Source: JASGDN01 sp049840815
GTDB lineage: Bacteria; Chloroflexota; Chloroflexia; Thermomicrobiales; UBA6265
NCBI GenBank assembly: GCA_049840815.1
Contig: JASGJI010000014.1
Location: 62,001-126,000, forward strand
Direction of reading: 5' to 3'
Length of the DNA stretch: 64,000 nt
Part shown: positions 8,655 to 17,452 of the stretch, piece after piece
Numbering within the stretch: position 1 is the stretch's first letter
Layout of the letters: each line of letters begins with the position of its first letter
Translations under genes and position numbers: made by a program
The notes under the pieces: model-generated
Seen by the model: only the letters and a program-made list of their open reading frames with translations
What the model was told of the DNA's origin: nothing
Database searches by the model: none

Positions 8655-8700
8655 ATGGAGGCTTCACCGGAGATGCGGCCTATTGCCGGTCGCTCTAACA
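8655..8700. repeat. Possible decayed copy of the TAGACGCG inverted-repeat family
   Basis: ATGGAGGCT followed by CCG-AGA-GCGGCC aligns well with the left part of the element at 33869 and the bases just before it. No right arm is recognisable, so this would be a partial copy. The similarity was judged by eye only. Confidence 0.3.
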
Positions 8701-8703
8701 CGA

Positions 8704-8740
8704 AGCGGGGGAGGCGTTCGATACGAACGCCTCCCCCGCT
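8704..8740. terminator. Bidirectional hairpin terminator, 17-bp perfect stem
   Basis: Arms at 8704-8720 and 8724-8740 with an ATA loop lie between the convergent peptidase and TetR genes. There is no T-run, which is common for the hairpins in this window. Confidence 0.7.
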
Positions 8741-8763
8741 ATCCATTCCATCGCGCCGGCTCG

Positions 8764-9534
8764 TTACAACCCGCCGGACTCCCCCTCCTCGACAGGTGTG
8801 GCCCCGATCCCATACAGAAAGACATCAACCGATTCCTCGATCGCCGTCTCCGGATCCCAATGCAACCCTTCCAGCGCCCGTGCCTGCCGCCAATGACTGC
8901 ATTCCTCCATGCACGCCATCATCAGCCGGAACATCACCCGCGCCGCCACCGCTGGACTCACGCGCGTCATCGCTCCCCGGTCGAATGCCTCCTGCAATAC
9001 CGGCAGGAAGATCACCGAGATCTCGGACGACCCAAGGAGCTCCTGAACCAGGTCCACCGCCTCATCCGGTTTCAGCACCAGTTTGAGATCGGTCAGCCAC
9101 GTCGAAAGATCGTCACTCGTGGCATTCACCACCACCGCCAGCGCTGCCACCAACCGGTCTCGCAACGGAACATCCCGCGCCAGTTCCGCATTCAGCGCAT
9201 CACGCACACGTCCCAGCACCTGCTTGGAAACTGCCAGAAACAGCGCTTCCTTGCTCGGGAAGTAGTAGTACGGCGCGCCCTTCGTCATGCCCGCCTCGTT
9301 GGCGATCGCCTGCATCGAAACGTTCGCGTACCCATGCTCCAGGAACAGGCGCCTCGCCGCAGAGAGCAACAGGTCCGCGCCACTCAGCGCCTGATCGTCA
9401 TCCCGCTTTCCTGTCGTCGCTACCACTGCCACTGCGACCGCCTTCCGCACTGAACCCGCCAACCGTGCACCCCCGGCTTCCCGCGGCGCACCGCACATCG
9501 TGTTGACAATCATCCACGACACATTCAACCACAT
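8764..9534 (-). CDS. TetR-family transcriptional regulator
   Basis: Up to 256 residues. The N-terminal HTH spans about residues 52-98: LLLSAARRLFLEHGYANVSMQAIANEAGMTKGAPYYYF carries the usual TetR spacing, then a helical ligand domain. The start is uncertain: 9534 adds about 45 residues before the HTH and has only a weak SD, and internal starts are possible. It is divergent from an MMPL-family transporter at 9693. The 158-base gap holds an 11-base inverted repeat, so it probably represses that transporter and perhaps itself. The ligand is unknown. Confidence 0.88.
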   Translation of the reverse strand: MWLNVSWMIVNTMCGAPREAGGARLAGSVRKAVAVAVVATTGKRDDDQALSGADLLLSAARRLFLEHGYANVSMQAIANEAGMTKGAPYYYFPSKEALFLAVSKQVLGRVRDALNAELARDVPLRDRLVAALAVVVNATSDDLSTWLTDLKLVLKPDEAVDLVQELLGSSEISVIFLPVLQEAFDRGAMTRVSPAVAARVMFRLMMACMEECSHWRQARALEGLHWDPETAIEESVDVFLYGIGATPVEEGESGGL

Positions 9535-9594
9535 AATTCCGCCGCATACCCCAATCGGCTTCGGACGCCACTCCTCCGGCCGCCCTCTTGCGAT

Positions 9595-9605
9595 TCACTG
9601 AGTGA
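9595..9605. promoter_or_regulatory. Candidate TetR operator
   Basis: TCACT-G-AGTGA lies between the divergent TetR and MMPL genes, about 90 bases before the transporter start. Position and symmetry suggest an operator; no other palindrome of note is in the gap. Confidence 0.4.
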
Positions 9606-9692
9606 CCGTTTAGTATGTGCCCAGTGTAGCGCGATGGAACGGCCTTCGTCCATCCGCGCCCAATGATGTTTCCCCACGAAAGGATCACTCGC

Positions 9693-11927
9693 ATGGCATC
9701 GTCCGTTCCCTCATCCGGGCAGTCCGCCCGCCAGCGCCCGCTCCGGCGCTGGGCAGGATTCGCCGCCCATCACCCCTGGAGGGTCATCGGCGCCTGGGTG
9801 GTGCTTGTCGCCATCCTCGCCACCTTGGCGACCACCATGGGCGGCACCCTGGCCGACAAGTTCTCCGTCCCGAACACCGAATCGCAACAGGCCATCGACA
9901 CCCTCAATGCCCAGTTCCCGCAGGCTGCCGGGGACAGCGCGCAAGTCGTCTTCAAGAGCGACACCGCCATCACCGATCCTGCCATCAAGACCCGCATCGA
10001 TACGTTCCTGTCCACCGCGAAGACGCTCCCCGACGTGGTCGCCGTCCAGTCCCCGTTCGATACCGGCACCATCTCGCAGGATGGCCGCATCGCCTACGTC
10101 ACCATCCAGTACGACAAGCCCGGCGTCGAACTCCCGGCATCCAGCGTCGATGCCCTGAAGGACCTGGTCGTCACAACCGGCGGCAACGGCCTCCAGACCG
10201 AGGTCGGGGGCCAGGTCATCTCGCAGATCCCGGAAACCGGAGCATCGGAGATTGTCGGCATCGCCGCTGCCATCATCATCCTGCTCATCATGTTCGGCTC
10301 GATCATCGCTATGGGCCTGCCCATCGTCACGGCAGCCACAGGCGTCGGGATCTCGATCCTCATCGTCACCATTCTCGCGGCCTTCCTCGACTTCTCCACC
10401 ATCACCACCGCGCTCCTCTCCATGATGGGGCTGGGCGTCGGCATCGACTACGCACTCTTCATCATCACCCGCTTCCGTGAGGAACGGGCCGGTGGCCGCA
10501 CCATCGAGCAGGCCGTCATCACCGCCACCGATACGGCGGGCCGGGCCGTCCTCTTCGCTGGCACCATCGTCGTCATCGCGCTTCTCGGCCTCTTCGCCAT
10601 CGGCATCCCCTTCATCGGCTTCCTCGGAGCAGGGGGCGCCATCGCCGTAGCCGTCAGCATGCTCATCGCCGTCGGGTTGATGCCGGCCCTGCTTCGGCTC
10701 CTGGGCACCAAGATGGATACCTGGGCGTTCGTCAAGAACACCCACCGTCCGATCGACACCTCCTTCGGCTACAAGCACACCGCCCGCATCCAGAAGGCTC
10801 CCGCCCTCTGGCTGGCCGCCGGCCTCGTCATCATCGGCATCCTCGCCTATCCCGCGATCTTCAGCGCCCAGCTCGGCTCGGCCGACGCCGGCACAGGCCC
10901 CGCCGATTCCACCACCCGCAAGGCCTACGACCTGATCGCCGAAGGATTCGGACCCGGCGCCAACGGCCCGCTCCTGATCGTGGTCGAGAACAAGGATGGA
11001 AGCGCCCTCGACCAGTCTGCGCTCGAATCCCTGGCGAAGACCCTCGCAGCCACGGACGGTGTAGCCTTCGGGTCACCTCCCACCCTGAACGCCACGGGCA
11101 ACACCGCCATCTTCTCGCTGATTCCCGTTACGGCTCCACAAGACAAGGCGACCGAGCACCTCATCGAGAACCTCCGGAACGACGTGATCCCGCAGGCTGT
11201 CGGACAAAGCGACCTGAAGGTCTACGTCGGGGGCGCCACCGCCACGTTCGCGGATCTCGCCAAGGCAACCTCGGGCCGGTTGCCCGTCTACATCGCCCTC
11301 GTTGCCGGGCTCAGTGTGCTGATCCTGATGGCGGTCTTCCGATCCGTCCTCATCCCGATCAAGGCCGCCGTCGTCAACCTGATGTCCTTCTTCGCGGGAT
11401 ACGGCGTGATCGTCCTGGTCTTCCAGAAGGGCCTCTGGGGCCTGAACGATCTCATCGGGGTCGACCGCACCGGTCCCATCGAATCCTTCCTGCCAATCTT
11501 CATCTTCGGCATCCTCTTCGGGCTCTCCATGGACTACGAGATCTTCCTCGTCAGCCGCGTCCATGAGTCGTGGACCCACCGCCAGGACAACGCCTGGGCG
11601 CTCCGACACGGAATCGGCGCATCGGGCCGGGTCGTGCTCGCCGCTGGCGCGATCATGACCAGCGTCTTCCTCGCCTTCGCGCTTGGCGATGCCCGCACCA
11701 TCAAGGAGATCGGGATCGGCCTCGGCGCCGCCATCCTGATCGATGTCCTCGTCGTCCGGATGATCATTGTCCCCGCGTTCATGTCCCTCGCAGGAAACGC
11801 CAACTGGTGGTTCCCAGCCTGGCTCGATCGCATCCTGCCCCGTCTCGATGTCGAGGGCGAAGCCGCCCCCGGCGAGTTCGACGACGAGCCGATCGACGTG
11901 GTGGACGTCCCCGCCCCGGCTCACTGA
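9693..11927 (+). CDS. MMPL/RND-family membrane transporter
   Basis: 744 residues from ATG 9693, with AAAGGA eight bases upstream. The ATG at 9663 has no SD. The layout is classical MmpL: one N-terminal membrane segment (VIGAWVVLVAILATLA), an extracytoplasmic domain, a block of five membrane segments including GLGVGIDYALFIITRFREE, then the whole pattern again with a second block containing the matching GLSMDYEIFLVSRVHE motif. The two Asp residues in these motifs are those used for proton coupling in the family. Substrates are usually lipids or amphipathic compounds; none can be inferred here. It is likely controlled by the divergent TetR regulator. A GC-rich terminator follows. Confidence 0.93.
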   Translation: MASSVPSSGQSARQRPLRRWAGFAAHHPWRVIGAWVVLVAILATLATTMGGTLADKFSVPNTESQQAIDTLNAQFPQAAGDSAQVVFKSDTAITDPAIKTRIDTFLSTAKTLPDVVAVQSPFDTGTISQDGRIAYVTIQYDKPGVELPASSVDALKDLVVTTGGNGLQTEVGGQVISQIPETGASEIVGIAAAIIILLIMFGSIIAMGLPIVTAATGVGISILIVTILAAFLDFSTITTALLSMMGLGVGIDYALFIITRFREERAGGRTIEQAVITATDTAGRAVLFAGTIVVIALLGLFAIGIPFIGFLGAGGAIAVAVSMLIAVGLMPALLRLLGTKMDTWAFVKNTHRPIDTSFGYKHTARIQKAPALWLAAGLVIIGILAYPAIFSAQLGSADAGTGPADSTTRKAYDLIAEGFGPGANGPLLIVVENKDGSALDQSALESLAKTLAATDGVAFGSPPTLNATGNTAIFSLIPVTAPQDKATEHLIENLRNDVIPQAVGQSDLKVYVGGATATFADLAKATSGRLPVYIALVAGLSVLILMAVFRSVLIPIKAAVVNLMSFFAGYGVIVLVFQKGLWGLNDLIGVDRTGPIESFLPIFIFGILFGLSMDYEIFLVSRVHESWTHRQDNAWALRHGIGASGRVVLAAGAIMTSVFLAFALGDARTIKEIGIGLGAAILIDVLVVRMIIVPAFMSLAGNANWWFPAWLDRILPRLDVEGEAAPGEFDDEPIDVVDVPAPAH

Positions 11928-11941
11928 TCCCTATCACCACC

Positions 11942-11981
11942 AAGCGCCGCCGCCCGGACTCCCGTCCAGGCGGCGGCGCTT
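11942..11981 (+). terminator. Hairpin terminator after the MMPL gene
   Basis: A 13-bp perfect stem (11942-11954 with 11969-11981) has a 14-base loop that can pair further internally (GGAC with GTCC). It is 14 bases past the stop codon. Confidence 0.7.
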
Positions 11982-12001
11982 CCATTCGAACGACCGGGGC
12001 T

Positions 12002-12044
12002 CCGTAGCGGCTCAGCTCGTCTGAGACATCGAGCGAAGCTCGAT
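12002..12044. repeat. Two-hairpin intergenic repeat, copy A
   Basis: CCGTAGCGG is followed by hairpin 1 (CTCAG-CTCGT-CTGAG, 12011-12025) and hairpin 2 (ATCGAGC-GAA-GCTCGAT, 12028-12044). Copy B at 20415 has the same loops with compensatory stem changes. It sits between convergent genes. Confidence 0.6.
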
Positions 12045-12103
12045 AATGACCGTGACACTCGGCATGGACCGCTCCGTCTTCAATCGCAGCGCAGCCTCCC
12101 TCC

Positions 12104-12721
12104 CTACACGATCTCCAGCCACGCGTGCCCCGGATGCACCCTCGCCAACGCATCCCGCAACCACTGCCGCGCATCCCGTGACAGATGCGGCAGCACCGCC
12201 GCACAATCGTCCCCATCCTTCGGACGGGCCGCCTTCGCCTTGAACAGCAACGCCACCTCCGGCCGCAGATAGGGAATCCCATCCGCCGTCCGCAGGATCA
12301 GGTTCGCGTATGGCATCCGGATGGCGGGATCGCGCCGCGCGATCCACGTATCGCCATCGTGCGGCTCGCGCATGACATCCACCCGCCACAGGGCCGCCTC
12401 ACGCTCCCGTCCCCACGTCTGATGCTGCGCCGCGAACGCCTCCGGGAACGCCGCCATCGGCCACGCCTTCCCGCTCCCCACCGTGAAGAACTCCAGGTCC
12501 GGCAGCGCCGCCGCAATCGGCTCGAATCGATCGGCAGGCACCGCGATCTCCAGATCCTCGTGCTCCCGCCGTTGCCCGCCCAGGAAGAGATCGAGCGCCC
12601 AGCCTCCCACCACGCACCAGGGCACCGCCACGCCTTCCAGCCGCGCCGCGACCTGCTCAGGTCGCCAGGCATCCCACGCATCCAGATCAGGCACGAACCC
12701 GCTGGTTTCCCATTCGCTCAT
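12104..12721 (-). CDS. Nucleotidyltransferase-fold protein (aminoglycoside/lincosamide NTase-like)
   Basis: 205 residues. Start ATG 12721 has GGAGG eight bases upstream. The motif VVGGWALDLFLGGQRREHEDLEI is the GG-W-ALD loop and acidic ED-x-EI pair of the ANT(2'')/Lnu-type nucleotidyltransferase superfamily, near residues 37-60. A third acidic region (WRVDVMREP) follows near 110, then a helical C-terminal half. Family members adenylylate small hydroxylated drugs, but many uncharacterised relatives are not resistance genes, and no linked resistance gene is present. Resistance is therefore not claimed. The gene is monocistronic and convergent with the MMPL gene. Confidence 0.75.
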   Translation of the reverse strand: MSEWETSGFVPDLDAWDAWRPEQVAARLEGVAVPWCVVGGWALDLFLGGQRREHEDLEIAVPADRFEPIAAALPDLEFFTVGSGKAWPMAAFPEAFAAQHQTWGREREAALWRVDVMREPHDGDTWIARRDPAIRMPYANLILRTADGIPYLRPEVALLFKAKAARPKDGDDCAAVLPHLSRDARQWLRDALARVHPGHAWLEIV

Positions 12722-12813
12722 CGCCCCATCCTCCCATTCACGTCACATCGAACGCGAAGCATGCCACACGATGATCCATCACCCTCTTGCCAGGAGATCT
12801 CATCGCCCCTATC

Positions 12814-12849
12814 ATTCAAATCATGTTGAATGTTCATGACACGATGAAC
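12814..12849. promoter_or_regulatory. Tandem palindromes before the ArsR-type regulator
   Basis: ATTCAA-atcatg-TTGAAT (12814-12831) is directly followed by GTTCAT-gacacg-ATGAAC (12832-12849). Both have 6-bp arms and 6-base spacers, ending 11 bases before the regulator start. Two adjacent dyads with equal geometry suggest an autoregulatory operator. Confidence 0.5.
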
Positions 12850-12860
12850 GAGAGATCAGA

Positions 12861-13523
12861 ATGACCACCCCGCCCCCCAGCACGTTCCATGTCATCAATG
12901 ATCCGGAGACGCTCCGCCTCATTGCCGATCCCCTCCGCCTCCGCCTGCTCGAACTGATCCGCCAAGAGGCGCGCACCGTCTCCGAACTCGCCGAACTGCT
13001 TGATGTTCCCCGCACCCGCCTCTACTACCACATCAAACTCCTCGAATCGCACGACCTGATCGCCGTCGAGGAAACCCGCGTCGTCTCCGGCCTCACCGAA
13101 AAGCGCTACCGTGTCACCGCCTACCGGCTCTCCGTCGACAAGTCCCTCATCGGCGCGCCCGAAGCCGGCAGTGCCCCGCTGGATGTCTTCCTCTCCGTCG
13201 TGCTCGACGAGACCGCCGCCGAAATCCGCCGCTCCATCGCCTCCGGCCTGATCGCCCCAGACCGCATGCACGAAGAGGAGCCTCACGCCCGCGGTCTCTT
13301 CCTCGGCCGTACCTGGCTCCGCCTTACACCGGAGCGCCTCGCCGAGTTCCGCGACCGCTACGTCGCGCTCTATGAGGAGTTCGCCGCCGACGCCACCCGC
13401 GACGCGCTCACTCCCTCCGGGTCCGAATCGCTCTACGAATGGCTGGGAGGCTTCTTTCCCATCGTTCCGCCATCCTCACCCCACGCCCGCGGTCAGGACC
13501 ACGAAGGAGATGCGTCCGAATGA
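12861..13523 (+). CDS. ArsR-type winged-helix regulator
   Basis: 220 residues from ATG 12861. The N-terminal HTH (residues about 15-85) reads DPLRLRLLELIRQEARTV, SELAELLDVPRTRLYYHIKLLE, then a wing with LTEKRYRVTAY. This matches the HTH_20/ArsR class that lacks metal-binding Cys residues. The C-terminal part is helical and may bind a ligand. It overlaps the following MFS gene by four bases (ATGA), so it very likely controls that exporter. Two palindromes just upstream support autoregulation. Confidence 0.85.
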   Translation: MTTPPPSTFHVINDPETLRLIADPLRLRLLELIRQEARTVSELAELLDVPRTRLYYHIKLLESHDLIAVEETRVVSGLTEKRYRVTAYRLSVDKSLIGAPEAGSAPLDVFLSVVLDETAAEIRRSIASGLIAPDRMHEEEPHARGLFLGRTWLRLTPERLAEFRDRYVALYEEFAADATRDALTPSGSESLYEWLGGFFPIVPPSSPHARGQDHEGDASE

Positions 13524-14809
13524 CACCCCCAACCACACCACCGGTGCCCCGTTCGCAACGCCGCCCGCTGGGTTTCCTGCTCGTCGCTACCATCATCTCC
13601 CTGCTCGGCAGCCAGATCACCGTCATCGCGCTGCCCTGGTTCGTCCTCAGCACCACCGGCAGCGCAGCGAAGGCAGGACTCGTCGGCTTCGCGACGCTCC
13701 TGCCAGGCCTTGCAGTCGGACTCTTCGGCGGGGTGTTCGTGGATCAACTCGGGTTCAAGCGCGTCAGCGTTACCGCCGATGTCGTGAGTGGAATCGGGAT
13801 CGCCGCCATCCCCCTCTGCTACGCTACGATTGGGCTCGCCTTCTGGCAACTGCTCGTCTTCGTCTTCATCGGCTCGCTGCTGGCAGTTCCCGCCCTCACC
13901 GCTCGCCGCTCGATGGTGCCGGAGCTCGCCCAGCATGCAGGCATCCCGCTCGACCGGGTGAATGCGCTCTTCGAGTCGTGCCAGCATCTTGCCCTGCTGC
14001 TCGGCACCCCCGTCGCCGGGCTCCTCGTGGCGGGACTCGGCGCCCAACGGGTGCTCTGGCTCGATGCCGCCACCTTCGCCTTCTCCGCCATCGCCGTCGG
14101 GATCGGCATCCCCGTGTCCCTCTTCACGCGCCGGGCGTTCGCATCACAGGGGTATCTCCAGAACGTGCTCGCCGGCCTCCGCTTCATTCGTCGCGACGAG
14201 CTCCTCTGGCCGATGGTGATCGTCCTGGCAAGTTTCAACGCGATCAACGCCTCGATCGTCGGCGTCATGCTTCCGTGGTACGCCAAGCAGCATTTCGGCA
14301 GCGCAGCATCGCTCGGGGTGATCCTGGCGGGCGCCGGAGGGGGCGCCTTCCTCGGCGCCACGATGTTTGGCCTCTGGTCCAGCCGCCTTCCTCGCCGTTA
14401 TCTGTGGATGAGCTCGTTCATGCTTGCCCCATTCGAGTTCTGGGTCTTCACGATCTCCCCATCGATCGCCGTCCTCGTCGCGGTCTTCTTCCTCGTCGGC
14501 ATTACCACCGGCCCCATCAATCCGCTGATGGTCACCATCCGCCACGAACGCAGCCCGGAAGCCCTGAGAGGCCGTGTCTTCAGCACCTACTCCGCCGTCT
14601 CCATGGCGGCGCAGCCACTCGGCATCCTCCTCGCAGGCAGCCTCATCGACCGCATCGGCTTCCTCCCAACCGTCATCGCCTTTGCTGTCTGCTCGCAACT
14701 CATCGGCCTGATGACGCTCATCATCCCCGCCTTCCGCCAAATGGACGCGCTCCGGCCCGCCCCATCCGTCATCGCCGAGATCGACCCACCCCTTCCTGCG
14801 CAGGTCTAG
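13520..14809 (+). CDS. MFS transporter (drug-efflux-like)
   Basis: 429 residues from ATG 13520, overlapping the regulator's TGA. About 12 hydrophobic segments are visible, starting with FLLVATIISLLGSQITVIALPWFV. The loop between segments 2 and 3 carries GVFVDQLGFKRV, and a second half begins after the cytoplasmic FTRRAFASQGYL region. The RFIRRDELLW segment and the general shape match the MFS_3/enterobactin-exporter-like group of efflux proteins. The substrate is unknown. It is the second gene of the ArsR-MFS operon; the TPP riboswitch of the next gene starts about 80 bases downstream. Confidence 0.9.
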   Translation: MTPPTTPPVPRSQRRPLGFLLVATIISLLGSQITVIALPWFVLSTTGSAAKAGLVGFATLLPGLAVGLFGGVFVDQLGFKRVSVTADVVSGIGIAAIPLCYATIGLAFWQLLVFVFIGSLLAVPALTARRSMVPELAQHAGIPLDRVNALFESCQHLALLLGTPVAGLLVAGLGAQRVLWLDAATFAFSAIAVGIGIPVSLFTRRAFASQGYLQNVLAGLRFIRRDELLWPMVIVLASFNAINASIVGVMLPWYAKQHFGSAASLGVILAGAGGGAFLGATMFGLWSSRLPRRYLWMSSFMLAPFEFWVFTISPSIAVLVAVFFLVGITTGPINPLMVTIRHERSPEALRGRVFSTYSAVSMAAQPLGILLAGSLIDRIGFLPTVIAFAVCSQLIGLMTLIIPAFRQMDALRPAPSVIAEIDPPLPAQV

Positions 14810-14887
14810 CCGCCCACCATCGACGCACCGGAGTCCTCACAACGCGATACCACCACCGGATTCCTTCCTCTATACTCTCCATGCAAC

Positions 14888-14990
14888 CACTCGGAACGGG
14901 AGCTCGGGCATCGCGCCGGGCTGAGAGGGTGATCGCACGCATCACCGACCGTCGAACCTGATCGGGGCAATGCCCGCGCAGGAATCGGAG
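14888..14990 (+). ncRNA. TPP riboswitch (THI element)
   Basis: The conserved blocks are all present in order: a GGGAGC left strand, GCTGAGAGGGTGAT near 14919, a variable hairpin, GACCGTCGAACCTGATC near 14947, then GGGGCAATGCCCGCGCAGGAA ending near 14983. It ends about 15 bases before the ThiY-like gene, which leaves room for SD sequestration. It binds thiamine pyrophosphate and lowers expression of thiamine uptake or synthesis genes. Confidence 0.93.
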
Positions 14991-15002
14991 GATCATCTCC
15001 CC

Positions 15003-16091
15003 ATGACCCAGTCGCACCGCCATACCCTGTCGTCCACCATCCGCGAGGATGGCATCTCTCGTCGCGCCTTCGCGGCCTCCACCGTCGCCGCGGCTGGCCT
15101 CCTGCTCGGCGGGCGCTTCGTGACCCCGGCATCCACCCGTGCCGCTGCACAGGACGCCACCAAGGTCTCGCTCGCCCTCGACTGGTACCCCACCTCCCAG
15201 CATGCCGGCATCTTCGTCGCCCAGGCCAAGGGCTACTTCACCGAAGCCGGGCTGGACGTCAACATCTACACCCCCGCCGACCCCACCACCGTCCTCCAGA
15301 CAGTCGGCGCTGGCCGCGACACCTTCGGCATCTCCTACCAGACCGATGTCCTCTTCGCCCGCGCCGAGCAGGTGCCCGTCGTCTCCGTTGCCGCGCTCGT
15401 GCAGCACCCGCTGAACAGCCTGATGTTCAAGCAATCGGCGAACATCTCCCGACCCGCCGATCTCAAGGGCAAGAGCGTCGGCATCGCTGGCCTCCCCAGC
15501 GACGACGCCTTCCTCGGTACCATGCTCAAGACCGACGGCCTCACCCTGGACGATGTCAGCATCGTCAACGTCGGCTACGACCTCCTGCCCGCCCTGCTTT
15601 CCGGTCGCGTGGACGCGGTCATGGGCGCTTACTGGACGCACGAATCGATCGTCGCCGAACAGCAAGGCACCCCAGTCGGCTATCTCCGCGTTGAGGAATG
15701 GGGCGTCCCCGACTACTACGAGCTCGTCGTCGTCACCGGCGAGGACTATGCGAACGATCACGCCGACACCGTCTCCGCCCTGCTCGGGGCCATCCAGAAG
15801 GGGTACGACGACGCCATCACCGATCCGGACGGCGCGATCGCGATCCTGAAGGCCGCCAGCGAAGATGTCGTTGAGGAGGTCGAACGCAAGGGCATCGACC
15901 TCCTCATCCCGCTCTGGACCGACAACGGCGCGGTGCCCTTCGGCACGCAGACGGAGGATCGCTGGCAGGCTTACGCTGCCTGGCTGAAGGAGCAGGGACT
16001 CCTGAAGGACGACGTCGATCCAGCCTCCGCCTTCCGGACCGATCTCCTCCCGGCCGCCTCCGCGACGCCGGTCGCCTCCCCCGCCGGCTAG
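15003..16091 (+). CDS. thiY: Substrate-binding protein for thiamine pyrimidine precursor (ThiY/NMT1-like)
   Basis: 362 residues from ATG 15003, with SD GGAGGATC. A Tat-type signal (ISRRAFAAS, then a hydrophobic stretch to about residue 45) exports it. The NMT1/THI5-like core starts VSLALDWYPTSQHAGIFVAQAKGYF and includes GISYQTDVLFARAEQVPVVSVAALVQHPLN and GRVDAVMGAYWTHE. ThiY delivers formylaminopyrimidine (FAMP) to the ThiXYZ ABC transporter. The TPP riboswitch directly upstream supports this. No ThiX permease or ThiZ ATPase follows, so partners must be elsewhere. A perfect palindrome terminator follows the stop. Confidence 0.9.
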   Translation: MTQSHRHTLSSTIREDGISRRAFAASTVAAAGLLLGGRFVTPASTRAAAQDATKVSLALDWYPTSQHAGIFVAQAKGYFTEAGLDVNIYTPADPTTVLQTVGAGRDTFGISYQTDVLFARAEQVPVVSVAALVQHPLNSLMFKQSANISRPADLKGKSVGIAGLPSDDAFLGTMLKTDGLTLDDVSIVNVGYDLLPALLSGRVDAVMGAYWTHESIVAEQQGTPVGYLRVEEWGVPDYYELVVVTGEDYANDHADTVSALLGAIQKGYDDAITDPDGAIAILKAASEDVVEEVERKGIDLLIPLWTDNGAVPFGTQTEDRWQAYAAWLKEQGLLKDDVDPASAFRTDLLPAASATPVASPAG

Positions 16092-16119
16092 CCAGCTCGC
16101 CTCCAAGCACGCAGAACAG

Positions 16120-16145
16120 GGCCGGACATCGCGCGATGTCCGGCC
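16120..16145 (+). terminator. Perfect 26-bp palindrome terminator after thiY
   Basis: Arms 16120-16132 and 16133-16145 have no unpaired loop on paper and are followed by TTCTC. They lie 29 bases after the stop. Confidence 0.65.
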
Positions 16146-16311
16146 TTCTCTCCGCTCGTCTCACTCCTCACTTCTCTCACCTCTCCCCTCTGCTCCTGCC
16201 CACACAGCCGGGATCGCACCGCGAAAGGCATGCCGTATGCTGGGTGGCACGGAGTCGCATCCGAGCGGCGGATCGTTGTCGTCGCTCCCATCAGGAAAGG
16301 TGAGCATCACC

Positions 16312-16881
16312 GTGTCCATCGCCAATCTCGAGACCGTCCGCGCGCTGCGCAAGGTCCGCCAGAACCGGGAATACACCGACGAGCCGATCTCGCAGGAAGA
16401 TCTGCACGAACTCCTGGAAGTCGCCCGTTGGTCCGGCAGCTCGCAGAACACGCAACCGTGGCACTTCGTGGTCATCACCGACAGGGACGCGCTGCGAACC
16501 ATCGGCGAGCAGCGTCCGAACATCGGCTGGGTGGGAGAATCCCCCCTCGCCATCGCCCTCGTGCTGAACGGCGCAAACCCGCCCAGCGAGTACTACGACG
16601 AGGGACGTGTCACCGAGCGCCTCCTGATCGCCGCCCGCGAACTGGGTCTCGGGGCCGGCACCGCCTGGATCGGCGACGAGCCGCAGCAGACACTCGTCAA
16701 GGACCTGCTCGGCATCCCGCAGGACCGCATCCTCCGCTCCGTCGTCGTCATCGGCCACCCGAAACCGGGCGCCACCCACAAGCTGGGCCGCAAGACCTCC
16801 GGCCGCAAGCCCATGGATGAGGTCGTCTCCTTCGGCACCTTCGGAACCACCGCCGCCGTCGCCGAAGGAAACGCCTCATGA
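16312..16881 (+). CDS. Nitroreductase-family protein 1
   Basis: 189 residues from GTG 16312. This start is chosen because AAAGGTGA lies seven to eight bases upstream and the FMN-binding Arg motif (ALRKVRQNREYTDEPIS) then sits near the N-terminus as usual. Later motifs are LLEVARWSGSSQNTQPWHFVV (flavin contacts) and ELGLGAGTAWIGDE. The fold uses FMN and NAD(P)H to reduce nitro groups, quinones or related compounds; the natural substrate is unknown. It overlaps the next gene by four bases, and that gene is a paralogue, so the two may form a heterodimer (inference). Confidence 0.88.
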   Translation: MSIANLETVRALRKVRQNREYTDEPISQEDLHELLEVARWSGSSQNTQPWHFVVITDRDALRTIGEQRPNIGWVGESPLAIALVLNGANPPSEYYDEGRVTERLLIAARELGLGAGTAWIGDEPQQTLVKDLLGIPQDRILRSVVVIGHPKPGATHKLGRKTSGRKPMDEVVSFGTFGTTAAVAEGNAS

Positions 16882-17435
16882 CCGATACGTTCAGCCCCGC
16901 CGAGGTCTCCCACCTCCTGCGTGGACTGCGCCAGCGACGCACCTTCACCAACGAGCCGATCGCCGACGACGTGCTGCAGGACATCCTGGAAGTCGCCCGC
17001 TGGACCGGCAGCGCCAAGAACTCCCAGCCCTGGCACCTGATCGTCGTCCGCGACAAGGCCATGCTGGAACAACTGTCCACCAGCGGGCAGTTCGCGGGCT
17101 TCCTGAAAGGTGTCGATGTCGCCATCGTCATCGCCCTGCACGGCTACGCCCGCGTCGCCGAGGTCTACGACGAGGGCCGCCTCAGCGAGCGCATCATGCT
17201 GATCGCCGATACCTACGGCCTCGGGAGCGGCACCGGCTGGTTCAGCGACGAAGCAGGCCAGGCGAAGGTCAAGGAGCTGCTGAACATCCCCGGCGAGTGG
17301 TTCGTCCACTCCGCCGTCGGCCTCGGTCACGTTCCGGACGGCTACACCTCGCCCACGGGCATCACGCTCGGGCGCCGCGAGCTGAGCGAGATCGTCAGCT
17401 ACGAGCGCGTGAGCGACTCCGTCCGCAAGGACTGA
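16878..17435 (+). CDS. Nitroreductase-family protein 2
   Basis: 185 residues from ATG 16878, overlapping the stop of the first nitroreductase. The motifs mirror its neighbour: LRQRRTFTNEPIADDVLQDILEVARW, then GSAKNSQPWHLIV, and GLGSGTGWFSDEAGQAKVKELL. This shows a tandem duplication. The shared HSAVGLGHVPDGYTSP region lacks the basic RKPMDE tail of the first copy. FMN-dependent reductase activity is expected. A 20-bp hairpin follows. Confidence 0.88.
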   Translation: MTDTFSPAEVSHLLRGLRQRRTFTNEPIADDVLQDILEVARWTGSAKNSQPWHLIVVRDKAMLEQLSTSGQFAGFLKGVDVAIVIALHGYARVAEVYDEGRLSERIMLIADTYGLGSGTGWFSDEAGQAKVKELLNIPGEWFVHSAVGLGHVPDGYTSPTGITLGRRELSEIVSYERVSDSVRKD

Positions 17436-17452
17436 CCGATCCCTGCGGCCTG

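Noticed and set aside
6955..8667. 570-codon minus-strand frame
   Set aside because: It mirrors the S33 peptidase, which has a full catalytic triad and signal peptide; the frame is Gly/Val/Asp-rich without motifs.
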